This document shows, piece after piece, positions 16,402-26,871 of a stretch of 64,000 nucleotides of DNA; the first letter of the stretch is position 1; the number at the start of each line of letters is the position of its first letter. A model generated the notes under the pieces. The model ran no database searches and was not told the origin of the DNA. It saw only the letters and a program-made list of their open reading frames with translations. The DNA is from Xylanibacter ruminicola Ga6B6. GTDB taxonomy: Bacteria > Bacteroidota > Bacteroidia > Bacteroidales > Bacteroidaceae. The stretch lies in the NCBI RefSeq assembly GCF_000687715.1, contig NZ_JHXD01000001.1, forward strand, positions 248,001-312,000. The letters run 5' to 3'. Made by a program: the position numbers and the translations under genes.

Positions 16402-17775
16402 CTATTTACTATTTAAAACCTTGACCATCTGGGGAACCTGGTTGTCCAGGTCGCCAGCACCGAGTACGATGAGTACCTCGAAATCGTGGTCCTTGATGTA
16501 GTTGAGTACATCGGCCTTCTGTATCATCTCCTTCTTCACACCTGGCTTCAGGTTGTCGTAGATGAGCTTCGAGGTTACACCCTCGATAGGTAATTCGCGG
16601 GCGGGATATATCTCAGTCAGTATCACCTCGTCGAGCTGACTCAGAGCATCGGCGAAATCCTTGTAGAAATCGCGGGTGCGGGTGTAGAGGTGGGGCTGGA
16701 AGATAGCAGTGATATGCTTGTTCTTATACAGCTCGCGGATACTCTTGGCACTCTGATAGATCTCTTTTGGATGATGGGCGTAATCGCTCAGGAACACCAA
16801 CTTATCGGTCTTGATCTTGAAGTCGAAACGTCGATCCACACCACCATAGGTCTGCATGCCGTACTTCAGTTCGTCGGCTGTACAACCATTTAGCTGTGCC
16901 ATAGCCATAGCAGCAATACCGTTTTCGATATTGATGGGCACGGGTTGACCTAACTGTACGTTCTTTACGCTCTCGATGGGCGAAATGAAATCGAATGTAA
17001 TCTCGCCGTTATCAATGCGGATATTCTCAGCATGGAAGTCACCCTCGTTCAGACTGTAGTCGTATATACGAACACCTTCCTGTACGTTCTGCTTCATCTC
17101 CAGATCGCGATGGATAATCAGGGCACCGCCTGGCTGGATGAGCTCAGTGTAATGACGGAAACTCTCCAGGTAAGCCTCTTTGGTACCATAGATGTCCAGA
17201 TGGTCGGGGTCGGTAGAGGTGATAACGCTCATCCAAGGGCGCAGCCAGTGGAAAGAGCGGTCGAACTCATCGGCCTCGATAACTACGTAGTCTGAATCCG
17301 ACAGGATATAGTTGGTGCCATAGTTCTTGGAGATACCACCCAAGAAGGCATTACAGTCGAGCTGACTCTGGTGCATGATGTGAGCACACATGGTAGATGT
17401 GGTGGTCTTACCATGGGTACCTGCTACGCAGAGACCTTTGTGACTCTTGGTAAGGGTACCCAGTACCTGAGCACGCTTCTGGATTTCGAAACCATTCTCG
17501 CGGAAGAACTTGAGCTCCTGATGATCGGCAGGGATGGCTGGGGTGTAGATAACCAGACACGACTCTTTCTTCTTGCACACGTGAGGAATCTCGTCGACAC
17601 TTTCATGGTAATGGATAAGCATACCCTCGTTCTCGAGGTGCTTGGTCAGGTCGGATGGGGTCTTGTCATAACCAGCTACCACCAGGCCTTTCTTAATAAA
17701 GTAACGGGCGATGGCACTCATTCCAATGCCACCGGCGCCTACAAAATATACTGCTTTTATATCGTTTAATTCCAT
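16402..17775 (-). CDS. murC: UDP-N-acetylmuramate--L-alanine ligase
   Basis: A 457-aa cytoplasmic Mur ligase adding L-Ala to UDP-MurNAc. The N-terminal Rossmann motif is FVGAGGIGMSAIARYF, the ATP P-loop VAGTHGKTTTSTMCAHI, and the central and C-terminal domains include EADEFDRSF and DYAHHPKEI. It starts at MELNDIKAVYFVG and follows murG by 31 nt. Confidence 0.97.
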   Translation of the reverse strand: MELNDIKAVYFVGAGGIGMSAIARYFIKKGLVVAGYDKTPSDLTKHLENEGMLIHYHESVDEIPHVCKKKESCLVIYTPAIPADHQELKFFRENGFEIQKRAQVLGTLTKSHKGLCVAGTHGKTTTSTMCAHIMHQSQLDCNAFLGGISKNYGTNYILSDSDYVVIEADEFDRSFHWLRPWMSVITSTDPDHLDIYGTKEAYLESFRHYTELIQPGGALIIHRDLEMKQNVQEGVRIYDYSLNEGDFHAENIRIDNGEITFDFISPIESVKNVQLGQPVPINIENGIAAMAMAQLNGCTADELKYGMQTYGGVDRRFDFKIKTDKLVFLSDYAHHPKEIYQSAKSIRELYKNKHITAIFQPHLYTRTRDFYKDFADALSQLDEVILTEIYPARELPIEGVTSKLIYDNLKPGVKKEMIQKADVLNYIKDHDFEVLIVLGAGDLDNQVPQMVKVLNSK

Positions 17776-17806
17776 AATCTTTTTTTCACTCTTCGCTTTT
17801 CACTTC

Positions 17807-18910
17807 TTACTTTCCCGCCAATTTGATAACCTCTTTGGCAATGATGTCGGCAGAGTCGGGCAGAGCGAGCTTCAGCACATTCTCGCTCAGCGATTGTAGC
17901 TTCTGGGCATCGGCAACCGTCTTAATGGCCAGCTCCAACAGGGTGGCTGGTGCGTCGGCATCCTTTACGTAGATGGCGGCATCGCGGTTGGCCAGAGCCA
18001 GAGCGTTCTTGGTCTGGTGATCCTCGGCCACATTAGGGCTTGGCACCAGGATAACGGGCTTGCCAATAAGACAGAACTCAGAGATACTGCTGGCGCCGGC
18101 ACGACTGATAACCAGATCGGCTGCCTTGTAAGCAGCGCCCATATCAGTGATAAAGTCGGTTACCACCAGATTGGGGATATTCTCTCCCTTCAGTCTCTCT
18201 GCAATCTCGGCGCTATAGTATTTGCCTGTTTGCCAGATAAACTGGGCATCGGCTGCCTTTACCAGGTCGAGGTGCTGCAGCACGCTCTCGTTAACGGTGC
18301 GGGCACCAAGGCTACCACCTACCAGCAGAATGGTCTTCTTGGCAGGATCGAGACCAAAGGTCTTGATGGCATCCTCGCGCGAAATCTTTGTGTCGAGCAG
18401 AGCCTGACGTACGGGATTTCCTGTGAGGATAATCTTGTCGGCAGGGAAGAAACGTTCCATTCCCTCGTAAGCCACACAGATCTTGGCGGCTTTCTTGGCC
18501 AACAGCTTGTTGGTAACACCTGCGTATGAGTTCTGCTCCTGAATCAAGCAGGGAATACCCATGGCGGCTGCCTTGTTAAGGGTTGGACCGCTGGCATAAC
18601 CGCCAACACCCACAGCTACCTGAGGCTTAAAATCCTTGATAATCTGCTTGGCCATACGCTGGCTCTTCCATATCTTGTACAGAACCTTAAAGTTCTTGAG
18701 TAAATTCTTTCTGTCGAAACCGCAGATAGGCAAACCTTTGATTTCGTAACCTGCAGCTGGCACGCGTTGCATCTCCATTCGTCCAAGGGCGCCAACAAAC
18801 AGAATTTTGGCGTCGGGGCGCAGTGCCTTCACGGCATTTGCTATCGAGACGGCTGGGAAAATATGTCCTCCAGTGCCTCCTCCGCTAATGATGACTCTCA
18901 GTTCTTCCAT
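17807..18910 (-). CDS. murG: UDP-GlcNAc:lipid I N-acetylglucosaminyltransferase
   Basis: A 367-aa GT28 enzyme converting lipid I to lipid II at the inner face of the membrane. The start MEELRVIISGGGTGGH is chosen; an ATG eight codons upstream (18934) is possible but unconserved in character. Motifs are GGGTGGHIFPA, VGVGGYASGPTL, LVGGSLGARTVN and SRAGASSISEFCLIGKP. It lies between ftsW and murC as in other dcw clusters. Confidence 0.96.
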   Translation of the reverse strand: MEELRVIISGGGTGGHIFPAVSIANAVKALRPDAKILFVGALGRMEMQRVPAAGYEIKGLPICGFDRKNLLKNFKVLYKIWKSQRMAKQIIKDFKPQVAVGVGGYASGPTLNKAAAMGIPCLIQEQNSYAGVTNKLLAKKAAKICVAYEGMERFFPADKIILTGNPVRQALLDTKISREDAIKTFGLDPAKKTILLVGGSLGARTVNESVLQHLDLVKAADAQFIWQTGKYYSAEIAERLKGENIPNLVVTDFITDMGAAYKAADLVISRAGASSISEFCLIGKPVILVPSPNVAEDHQTKNALALANRDAAIYVKDADAPATLLELAIKTVADAQKLQSLSENVLKLALPDSADIIAKEVIKLAGK

Positions 18911-18952
18911 ATCATATTTGATTATTGCGTGCAAAATTACAAATTTAATTTC

Positions 18953-20191
18953 TTATTCTGCTATTTTTAACTCCCTTTTTTTCGCAGAACGGCTAACACT
19001 TAATATAATACCGATATAGGCGCAGTTAATGATGGTAGATGTACCACCTTTACTGATGAGTGGGAGTGGCTGTCCGGTAACGGGTGCGATACCTACGGCT
19101 ACCAGCATATTGAACGAGGCCTGGATGACTAACAGCAGGGCCAGACCCATGGCCAGGAAGGCTGGAAAATTGTTCTCGCAGCGACTGGCAATACGGGCGG
19201 TGCGGTATAGCAGTACAATGTAAAGGAATACTACAAAAGTGGCACCTATAATGCCTAACTCCTCGATGACAATAGCGAAGATAAAGTCGGAGAAGGCCTG
19301 CGACAGGAAGTCGCGCTCAACCGACTGACCAGGACCTTTACCGATGATGTTACTCGATACGATGGCAATGTTGGCGTGTGCCACCTGTGCATCCTTGTCG
19401 AGGTCGTACTGGTCGGGAGTAATCTCCTCTTTGTTCGAGAATTTCTTGATACGTGATTTCCAGGTATCTGCACGGTGCAGCAACTTCTCGATTTTACTCT
19501 TCTCCTTGGGGGCAGTAACCACCTGCTCGGTCTGGGCTTTATCTACGGCCACATTGGTGTCGTTACCAACGGCCATAATGAGTAGCAAACCTACCAGTGC
19601 CAGACCAATTACCACACCTGCCAGTTTTATCAGTTGCAGGGCTGGCACACGGCCGATAATCATCATGAGATATACGACCGAGCACAGCAGGGCTGCCGTC
19701 GACAGGTTCTCGACCATAATCAGGAAGGCGATGGGGGCCACGATGCACAGAATATACTTAAAGGCTTTTTTATCAGCCCCGTTCTCGCGTTGCATGGCAC
19801 TCAGAATCTGGGCTGTGGCCAGCACAATGGTGCCTTTGGCTATCTCTGACGGCTGGAACGTTAAGCCGAAGATATTAATCCATCGGCTGGCATCACCGGT
19901 TCGTTCGCCAGCTGCCAGTACCCATAGTAGCAGTACTACGGTGATGATGAGTAAGAAAGGCGTCATCAGCTTGAAGTAGCGGCACGGGATGTTAAGGGTA
20001 ACTACTGCTACCACTGCACCTAATATGATGGTGACGGTGTGGAACACGATAGGACCCATGTAGTTCTGGCTCTTATACGTCAGGTTACTCGAGGCAGAGA
20101 ATACCTCGACAATACTGATCATACAGAGGAAGAAAAATACCATCCAGATGACCTTGTCTCCTTTAAAGATGTTGCCTATTTTCTTGTTCAT
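18953..20191 (-). CDS. ftsW: Lipid II polymerase/division protein FtsW
   Basis: A 412-aa SEDS-family integral membrane protein with about ten transmembrane helices. Signature regions include RWINIFGLTFQPSEIAKGTIVLA and the C-terminal PVTGQPLPLISKGGTSTI. A large hydrophilic loop of about 55 residues (DKAQTEQVVTAPKEK...DQYDLDKDAQ) separates the helix groups. SEDS proteins polymerise glycan strands with a cognate class B PBP, here FtsI encoded upstream in the operon. Confidence 0.95.
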   Translation of the reverse strand: MNKKIGNIFKGDKVIWMVFFFLCMISIVEVFSASSNLTYKSQNYMGPIVFHTVTIILGAVVAVVTLNIPCRYFKLMTPFLLIITVVLLLWVLAAGERTGDASRWINIFGLTFQPSEIAKGTIVLATAQILSAMQRENGADKKAFKYILCIVAPIAFLIMVENLSTAALLCSVVYLMMIIGRVPALQLIKLAGVVIGLALVGLLLIMAVGNDTNVAVDKAQTEQVVTAPKEKSKIEKLLHRADTWKSRIKKFSNKEEITPDQYDLDKDAQVAHANIAIVSSNIIGKGPGQSVERDFLSQAFSDFIFAIVIEELGIIGATFVVFLYIVLLYRTARIASRCENNFPAFLAMGLALLLVIQASFNMLVAVGIAPVTGQPLPLISKGGTSTIINCAYIGIILSVSRSAKKRELKIAE

Positions 20192-20194
20192 TCT

Positions 20195-21526
20195 TTACAG
20201 ACTTCTTGCTATTGTCTTAAACTGCTCGCCGCGATCCTCCATGTTCTTAAAGAGGTCGAACGAAGCACAGCAGGGGCTTAACAGTACGGTTTCGCCGGGC
20301 TTAGCCATCTCGTAGCAGGCCTCCATACACTCCTTCATAGAGTGGGTGTCGCGAACGGGAATGCCTAAGTTGTCGAAGTTGTCGTGCAACTTCTGGTTAT
20401 CTGCACCCAGGTACACAATACCCGAGCACTTCTCCTTAACCAGTGGTTTGATGGGCTCGTAATCGTTACCCTTATCCTTACCACCGATAATGAGAATAAC
20501 CTTGGTCTTCATAGCCTCGAGGGCGTACCAGCAGGCATCTACGTTGGTAGCCTTTGAGTCGTTGATATACTGCACGCCACGAACGGTGCAAACCTTTTCC
20601 AAACGGTGCTCAACACCTGGGAAGTCGCTCAGACTCTTGCGGATCTCTTCCTTCTTGATACCTGCAATGTCGGCAGCAATACCGGCAGCCAGCGAGTTGT
20701 AGATATTGTGCTTACCTGTAAGACTCAGGCTTTCCTGCTCCATGTTGAATGGCTCGGGCTTTTCAATCTTATACTGACCCTCCTCGATGTAGCCAATCAC
20801 GCCTTTCTCCTTCAGCTCAGAGAATGGATACTGGATAGAGTGGATATCGTACTTCTCTAATTCGCGCTTGATGATGGGATCGTCGGCCCAGTAGATGAAG
20901 GCATCCTTATCTGTCTGGTTCTGGATGATACGCATCTTTGCATCCACATAATTCTGCATCTCGAAGTTGTAACGATCCAGATGGTCGGGCGTGATATTCA
21001 GCAGAATAGCGATATCGGCACGGAAATCGTACATGTTATCAAGCTGGAATGAGCTGAGCTCAATGATGTAGTATTCGTGTGGATCCTCGGCCACCTGCAG
21101 AGCCAGCGAGTTTCCGATGTTACCAGCCAAACCGGCATCGTAACCAGCCTCCTTAAAGATATGATAGATGAGCGAGGTAGTGGTGGTCTTACCGTTAGAA
21201 CCTGTGATACAGATCATCTTTGAATTGGTATAGCGACCAGCAAACTCAATCTCGCTGATGATATGGATACCCTTGGCAATGATCTTCTGAATCATGGGAG
21301 CGGTATCGGGGATGCCTGGACTCTTGATGATCTCGTCGGCATTCAGAATCTTCTCTTCTGTGTGCTGACCCTCTTCCCACTCAATCTGGTGGTCGTCCAA
21401 CTGTTTCTTGTACTTGTCGGCAATCTTCGACATGTCTGATACAAACACATCGAAACCTTCTTTCTTTGCGAGAACAGCGGCTCCTGCGCCACTTTCTCCT
21501 GCTCCTAATATAACAATCCTTTTCAT
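20195..21526 (-). CDS. murD: UDP-N-acetylmuramoyl-L-alanine--D-glutamate ligase
   Basis: A 443-aa Mur ligase adding D-Glu. It starts MKRIVILGAGESGAGAAVLAKKEG. The P-loop is ICITGSNGKTTTTSLIYHIF, and NDSKATNVDACWYALE is the typical MurD C-terminal motif. It lies 8 nt downstream of mraY and 3 nt upstream of ftsW. Confidence 0.97.
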   Translation of the reverse strand: MKRIVILGAGESGAGAAVLAKKEGFDVFVSDMSKIADKYKKQLDDHQIEWEEGQHTEEKILNADEIIKSPGIPDTAPMIQKIIAKGIHIISEIEFAGRYTNSKMICITGSNGKTTTTSLIYHIFKEAGYDAGLAGNIGNSLALQVAEDPHEYYIIELSSFQLDNMYDFRADIAILLNITPDHLDRYNFEMQNYVDAKMRIIQNQTDKDAFIYWADDPIIKRELEKYDIHSIQYPFSELKEKGVIGYIEEGQYKIEKPEPFNMEQESLSLTGKHNIYNSLAAGIAADIAGIKKEEIRKSLSDFPGVEHRLEKVCTVRGVQYINDSKATNVDACWYALEAMKTKVILIIGGKDKGNDYEPIKPLVKEKCSGIVYLGADNQKLHDNFDNLGIPVRDTHSMKECMEACYEMAKPGETVLLSPCCASFDLFKNMEDRGEQFKTIARSL

Positions 21527-21534
21527 ATACTTAT

Positions 21535-22806
21535 TTAACGCATCTTTAATGTAATGATGGTGAGGGCGGCCAGAATAATCGAGGTAATCCAGAATCGGAT
21601 AGTGATCTTTGACTCGTGGAACGGACGATGAGGCCAGCTCTTCAGAATATATCTACTTGTAGCATCGAGCTGTGTGTCGAGCTTACGGAAATTGTCGTGG
21701 ATAGGTGTGGCACGGAAAACGCGCACACGCTGACCCTTGCGCTTCATGAACTTGAACCACTGGGTCTGGATAATCACACTCAGACTCTCGACGAAGAAGA
21801 TACCGCACAGGATAGGCAGCAGCAACTCCTTGTGAATGATGATGGCAGCTACACCGATGATACCACCGATGGTAAGCGAACCAGTATCGCCCATGAAAAC
21901 CTGAGCGGGATAGGCATTGTACCATAGGAAACCAATCATGGCTCCGATGAATGCGCAAAGGAATACAACCAACTCCTCAGAGTGGGGGATATACATAATG
22001 TCGAAGTATGAGGCATAGCCGATGTGTGATGATACATAGGCCAGTATGCCTAATGCCACACCGACAATAGCTGAGTTTCCTGCACACATACCATCCATAC
22101 CATCGTTGAGGTTGGCACCGTTTGATACGGCTGTAACGGCAAAGATAGTGATGAATACGAATATAATCCAACCAGCAGCTACCTTATACTTGCCGCAGAA
22201 CGACATAATGTTAGAGTAGTTCAGGTTGTGATTCTTTATGAATGGGATGGTGGTCTGTAACGATTTTACAGCCTCCTTCTTATGTTTTACCACAATCTCC
22301 TGGTTCTGCTGACGGACGTTCACATTCTCGCGAACCACTACATCAGGACTGAGCCAGAGTGTAAGACCAACGATGAAGCCGATACTTACCTGACCAACAA
22401 TCTTATACTTACCCTTCAAGCCGTCCTTGTTGCGTCTGAAAATCTTGATATAGTCGTCGAGGAATCCCAAGAAACCTAACCATACAGTGGTGATAACCAT
22501 CAGAATAAGGTAAGTGTTGCGGATACGACCGAAGAGCAGCACGGGGATGAGGATGCTCACGATGATGATGATACCACCCATGGTTGGTACACCTTTCTTC
22601 TCGACTCCGAATGGGTCGATACTTGGATCGCGTTCGGTCTCAAAAATGCTGCGGCGCTTCATCCATTTAATAAACTTCTCACCAAACCATGCTGAGATTA
22701 TCAGCGAGAGGATGAGCGTGAGGAGTGAGCGGAACGAGATGTACGCCCACATGTGTGATCCAGGTATATCGTACTGGTCGAGGAATCTGAACAGATAGTA
22801 TAACAT
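21535..22806 (-). CDS. mraY: Phospho-N-acetylmuramoyl-pentapeptide transferase
   Basis: A 423-aa polytopic membrane enzyme that makes lipid I from UDP-MurNAc-pentapeptide and undecaprenyl phosphate. Motifs are KKGVPTMGGIIII, GFLDDYIKIFRRNKDGL (the catalytic Asp pair), NGANLNDGMDGM and the cytoplasmic loop near FFVESLSVIIQ. It is longer than the roughly 360-aa proteobacterial enzyme, mainly because of an extra hydrophilic segment at about residues 175-225 (VRENVNVRQQNQEIVVKHKK...), a length class seen in Bacteroidetes. Confidence 0.96.
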   Translation of the reverse strand: MLYYLFRFLDQYDIPGSHMWAYISFRSLLTLILSLIISAWFGEKFIKWMKRRSIFETERDPSIDPFGVEKKGVPTMGGIIIIVSILIPVLLFGRIRNTYLILMVITTVWLGFLGFLDDYIKIFRRNKDGLKGKYKIVGQVSIGFIVGLTLWLSPDVVVRENVNVRQQNQEIVVKHKKEAVKSLQTTIPFIKNHNLNYSNIMSFCGKYKVAAGWIIFVFITIFAVTAVSNGANLNDGMDGMCAGNSAIVGVALGILAYVSSHIGYASYFDIMYIPHSEELVVFLCAFIGAMIGFLWYNAYPAQVFMGDTGSLTIGGIIGVAAIIIHKELLLPILCGIFFVESLSVIIQTQWFKFMKRKGQRVRVFRATPIHDNFRKLDTQLDATSRYILKSWPHRPFHESKITIRFWITSIILAALTIITLKMR

Positions 22807-22817
22807 TGTTGATAATA

Positions 22818-24269
22818 TTAAGAGTTAAAAATTTCCTTTACTACTTCCTTATCGTCAAAGTGGTGCTTTACACCTTTAATTTCCTGATAGTCTTCATGGC
22901 CTTTACCGGCAATCAGGATAACGTCGCCCTTTTCGGCCAGCATGCAGGCGGTGCGGATAGCCTCACGGCGATCAACAATGCTTAACACCTTCTTCATTTG
23001 CTTCTGGTCGAGACCAGCCAGCATATCGTTGATGATATCCTGTGGCTCCTCAAAACGGGGGTTGTCTGAGGTGATAATTACCTTGTCGCTCTGCTTAACG
23101 GCCTCCTGCGCCATGATGGGACGCTTACCTTTATCACGGTTACCGCCAGCACCGCATACGGTGATGACTTTACCCTTGCCGTTCAGCACTTCGTGGATGG
23201 CATTGAGCACATTCTCCAAGGCATCAGGGGTGTGGGCATAGTCAACAATGGCAGTATAGCCTTCGGGTGAATGGATAGGCTCCAATCTTCCGTTCACGCT
23301 CTTCAACGTGCTCAGGATGAGCAGGATATCCTCGGGCTTCTTGCCTAACATCACAGCTGCGCCATAAACGGCCAGCAGGTTGCTGACGTTGAACTTACCG
23401 ATAAACTGTACACCAACTTCCTTACCGTTGATATCGAGATACATACCCTCGAAGTGGCACTCGATGATCTTAGCCTTGAAATCGGCCATTGTGCGGGTAG
23501 AGTAGGTCTTTACGTTGGCCTTGCAGTTCTGTACCATCACCATACCATTCTTGTCATCGGCATTAGTAATGGCAAAGGCATCTTTCTCCAAACCATCGAA
23601 GAAAGCCTTCTTGGCATCGCGGTAGTTCTCAAAGGTCTTATGATAGTCCAGGTGGTCGCGTGTCAGATTGGTGAACAAACCTCCTGCAAACTTCAGTCCG
23701 CCGATACGCTTCTGAGCGATAGCGTGACTTGAGCACTCCATAAAGGCGTACTCGCAACCGGCATTAACCATCTGAGCCAGCAAGCGGTTCAGCTCGATGG
23801 GGTCGGGAGTTGTATGATCGGCTGGGATAGCCTCGTCCTCGATGTAGTTGCATACGGTTGACAGCAGACCGCACTTATGTCCGAACTTACGGAACATATT
23901 ATATAATAAGGTGGCGATGGTGGTTTTGCCGTTGGTGCCTGTTACACCTACCAGTTTGAGTTTACGCGATGGGTCGCCATAGAACTGGGTGGCAACCTCG
24001 CCAACACTGCTCTCGGTGGATGCAACTTGAACGAATGTTACTTTAGGATCCTGTTCCTCTGGCAATTTCTCACACAATACTGCAGTTGCTCCTAACTCAA
24101 TGGCTTTTGGAATGAACTTGTGTCCATCGGTTACGGTGCCTGGGATGGCAACGAACAGATGACCAGCTTCAATGCGACGTGAATCGATATTCACACCCGT
24201 GATCTCTACATCAACATCGCCCTGCGTGTTGAGTACTTCTACATTCTTGAGCAGTTCATTTAACTTCAT
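22818..24269 (-). CDS. murE: UDP-MurNAc-tripeptide synthetase, meso-DAP-adding type
   Basis: A 483-aa Mur ligase. The start [17 protein letters not shown] is chosen; an upstream ATG at 24314 would overlap ftsI and adds a tail ([15 protein letters not shown]) unlike MurE. The P-loop is [21 protein letters not shown]. The substrate motif SDNPRFEEP contains DNPR, which in the family marks meso-diaminopimelate rather than lysine, so the peptidoglycan is predicted to be DAP type. It lies between ftsI and mraY. Confidence 0.96.
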   Translation of the reverse strand: MKLNELLKNVEVLNTQGDVDVEITGVNIDSRRIEAGHLFVAIPGTVTDGHKFIPKAIELGATAVLCEKLPEEQDPKVTFVQVASTESSVGEVATQFYGDPSRKLKLVGVTGTNGKTTIATLLYNMFRKFGHKCGLLSTVCNYIEDEAIPADHTTPDPIELNRLLAQMVNAGCEYAFMECSSHAIAQKRIGGLKFAGGLFTNLTRDHLDYHKTFENYRDAKKAFFDGLEKDAFAITNADDKNGMVMVQNCKANVKTYSTRTMADFKAKIIECHFEGMYLDINGKEVGVQFIGKFNVSNLLAVYGAAVMLGKKPEDILLILSTLKSVNGRLEPIHSPEGYTAIVDYAHTPDALENVLNAIHEVLNGKGKVITVCGAGGNRDKGKRPIMAQEAVKQSDKVIITSDNPRFEEPQDIINDMLAGLDQKQMKKVLSIVDRREAIRTACMLAEKGDVILIAGKGHEDYQEIKGVKHHFDDKEVVKEIFNS

Positions 24270-24292
24270 ATGCTTATACCTTATTATATATA

Positions 24293-26416
24293 TTAATCTA
24301 AAATGAGTTCGCACACCATACCTTGCTTAACTGCGGTTCCGGCGTGGATACTTTGTGATTTAACTTTTCCTCTTCCTTTGATGCGTGCCTTAACGCGACG
24401 GCTCTCTAACAGATAAACGGCATCTTTGGCACCCATGCCTGTTACATCGGGCACCGTGTGCTTGTTGCCTTCGCGGTAATTGGCGCTGCTGGGGGCTGAT
24501 GCCTTGGTTTTAAGACTTGCCAATACGAAGTTGGCTGCCTGGTTATCACCCTTCTTTACAGCAGGTGTAAACGATGAGTGCGCATCGCGGGCATCATCTA
24601 CGCTACGTTTCAGACTCTGCGCCATTACACCTTCGGCAATATGGTGGAATACCACACCACTCATACCACCACCAGATGCGGGCAGACCCGACTTCTTAAG
24701 GCAGACGATACAGGTGTAACGTGGGTTGTCGGCAGGGAAGAAACCTGCAAAACTCAACCAGTAACGGGTAACACCTGAGTGGTAGCTACCAAACTGGTCG
24801 GCCACCTGGGCTGTACCTGTCTTACCGGCCACCTTGAATGACTTAGAGCCAGCCTTCTTACCCAAACCCTGACTAACCACATGTTCCAGAATGGTCTGCA
24901 TGGTCTTGATGGTCTGTGGCTTGGCAATGCGCTCTTTCAGCACGACTGGTTCGAACTCGCGAATCACCTCGCCGTTCTTCATCAGCTGCTTAACAAAGCG
25001 TGGCTGCATCATCTTACCGTTGTTGGCTATCGCATTATAGAAAGCCACGGTGTTGATAGGTGCTATCTGGGTTTCGTAACCAATACTCATCCAGGGTAGG
25101 GTGGTCTTACTCCAGTACTTGGATCTGTCGGTAGTCTTGGTATCCGGCATACGGATCATAGGGGTGTGATAACCCACCAAAGGCAACTTCAGGTCCTCGT
25201 GTATACCTATTCTATATAGACCCTCTACGTATTTCTTGGGGTTGTGACCGTAGTATTTGTCGATCAAATAGCTCACGCCGATGTTCGAACTTACCTCGAG
25301 GGCACGTGCTACATTGATGGTGCCATAGCCGCCACGACGCCAGTTGTGATCCTTCATGGGGCGACCGTGCATCTCCATCACACCACAGCCTGTTGGGATG
25401 GTCATCGTGGTGTCGATTACACCATCGTCGAGAGCAACAAGGAACGAGGCTACCTTGAATACCGAACCTGGTTCGCATCGGTAGCTGATGGCATTGTTCA
25501 CCATCTCGTAGTAGTTGCCATCCAATCCACGGGTCATATTTACAATGGCTTTTACGTCGCCTGTCTTTACCTCCATCAGGATGGCTACGCCCATTTCGCC
25601 GTTAATCTCCTTCAGTTCATCTACCAACGCACGCTCGGCCAAATCCTGCATGCCTACATCGATGGTGGTTACTACATCTACACCATCCTCGGGCGACAGT
25701 ACGGGGATGTCGAGGTACTTGCTCAGAATCTTACGACGATGCATTAAACCGTTCTTACCACGAAGCAGGGTGTCTAATGAGAGCTCCAGTCCGTTCTTCG
25801 CACTGTCTTTGGCACCGTACATCTCACCGATAGTACGCTGGGCCAAGGTGCCGAATGGCTTACGGCGCGAGTTGAAGGTTTCCCAATGGAAACCGCCTTT
25901 ATACAATTTCTCTCTGAAGATGGGCAGTTCGTGCACCTCGCAGAAAGTGTTGTAATCAATACGGCGAGGCCAGATAGCCCAGTGACGGGCACCTACGGTG
26001 CCGTTCTTCATAACCTTACGCTTGCCTTCCAACAGATGCGCCTTGAATTCGGCGGCCGACTTCTGAGGGAATATCTGGTTCAGACCATAGCAAATGGTAT
26101 CAATCTCGGCAGCCCAGATGGAGTCGCGCTTATGTACGCCAGTAGAATCTTCGGCGCCTGCCTGGAAATCCATGAATACCTTGTACTCAGGGATGCTGCT
26201 GGCCATCAACTGACCGTCGCAACTCAGAATATTTCCACGATTAGGCTTCACGGTAACGCTATCGCGCTTCAGTCGCGAGGCCACCTGAGTCCAATAATCC
26301 TTCTTGGCAGTCATGATGTACATGGCTTTGCCCACTACGGCAAAACCAATCAGCGTGAGTACTACTGCTATGACGAAGTAGCGCGGCATGACTTTATCGC
26401 TATTGAACTTACTCAT
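24293..26416 (-). CDS. ftsI: Division transpeptidase (class B PBP, FtsI) with C-terminal PASTA domain
   Basis: A 707-aa protein with an N-terminal transmembrane helix ([22 protein letters not shown]), a PBP dimerisation domain, and a transpeptidase domain with S318-V-F-K321 in [17 protein letters not shown] and KTGTAQ. A single PASTA domain at about 645-707 ([29 protein letters not shown]) follows. It cross-links septal peptidoglycan with FtsW. A C-terminal PASTA on FtsI is absent in E. coli but is a common arrangement in Bacteroidetes and Gram-positives. Confidence 0.96.
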   Translation of the reverse strand: MSKFNSDKVMPRYFVIAVVLTLIGFAVVGKAMYIMTAKKDYWTQVASRLKRDSVTVKPNRGNILSCDGQLMASSIPEYKVFMDFQAGAEDSTGVHKRDSIWAAEIDTICYGLNQIFPQKSAAEFKAHLLEGKRKVMKNGTVGARHWAIWPRRIDYNTFCEVHELPIFREKLYKGGFHWETFNSRRKPFGTLAQRTIGEMYGAKDSAKNGLELSLDTLLRGKNGLMHRRKILSKYLDIPVLSPEDGVDVVTTIDVGMQDLAERALVDELKEINGEMGVAILMEVKTGDVKAIVNMTRGLDGNYYEMVNNAISYRCEPGSVFKVASFLVALDDGVIDTTMTIPTGCGVMEMHGRPMKDHNWRRGGYGTINVARALEVSSNIGVSYLIDKYYGHNPKKYVEGLYRIGIHEDLKLPLVGYHTPMIRMPDTKTTDRSKYWSKTTLPWMSIGYETQIAPINTVAFYNAIANNGKMMQPRFVKQLMKNGEVIREFEPVVLKERIAKPQTIKTMQTILEHVVSQGLGKKAGSKSFKVAGKTGTAQVADQFGSYHSGVTRYWLSFAGFFPADNPRYTCIVCLKKSGLPASGGGMSGVVFHHIAEGVMAQSLKRSVDDARDAHSSFTPAVKKGDNQAANFVLASLKTKASAPSSANYREGNKHTVPDVTGMGAKDAVYLLESRRVKARIKGRGKVKSQSIHAGTAVKQGMVCELILD

Positions 26417-26425
26417 CTCGTTTCT

Positions 26426-26863
26426 TTATTCTGGTACATTAATAATATAAGGTGGCTGGTCGGAAATGTGTAGCAGTGTATCTCTGTTCTGCTTTAATGC
26501 CTCCAGCACATGACTCTCACGGCATTTCTCTGTCAGGGTACTCGAACTCGACAAAGCCTTGTATTTGGCATGCAGCAGTTCTTTCTCCAGTTTATCGATG
26601 GCTATCAGATCCTGCTGGCACTGGTATCTGGAGGCCACATAGATGATGGTGAACAATACCATGAGCACAATCAGCCAGATCTGGCGGCGTACCATGTCGG
26701 CTGTCAGAAAATCGCCACCAAGAATAGTCCTCAGATTCAGGGATGGGGTGAGCTTGGGGTCTTCCTCCTTCACCTTTTCCTTAATCTTCTGGATGGTTTT
26801 CTTGGCATGCTCTTTTACGTCGGCAGCTTCAACCAGCAGTTCAATTTCTTCTTTGTTCTCCAT
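26426..26863 (-). CDS. FtsL-like divisome membrane protein
   Basis: A 145-aa protein between rsmH and ftsI, the conserved ftsL position. It has an N-terminal acidic/basic cytoplasmic part (residues 1-60), one transmembrane helix (QIWLIVLMVLFTIIYVASRY) and a short extracytoplasmic coiled-coil region (DLIAIDKLEKELLHAKYKALSS). Size, topology and place match the Bacteroidetes FtsL-like family (FtsLBQ partner); sequence identity to proteobacterial FtsL is too low to rely on. The cytoplasmic extension is longer than in E. coli FtsL. Confidence 0.8.
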   Translation of the reverse strand: MENKEEIELLVEAADVKEHAKKTIQKIKEKVKEEDPKLTPSLNLRTILGGDFLTADMVRRQIWLIVLMVLFTIIYVASRYQCQQDLIAIDKLEKELLHAKYKALSSSSTLTEKCRESHVLEALKQNRDTLLHISDQPPYIINVPE

Positions 26864-26871
26864 CTTCTCTC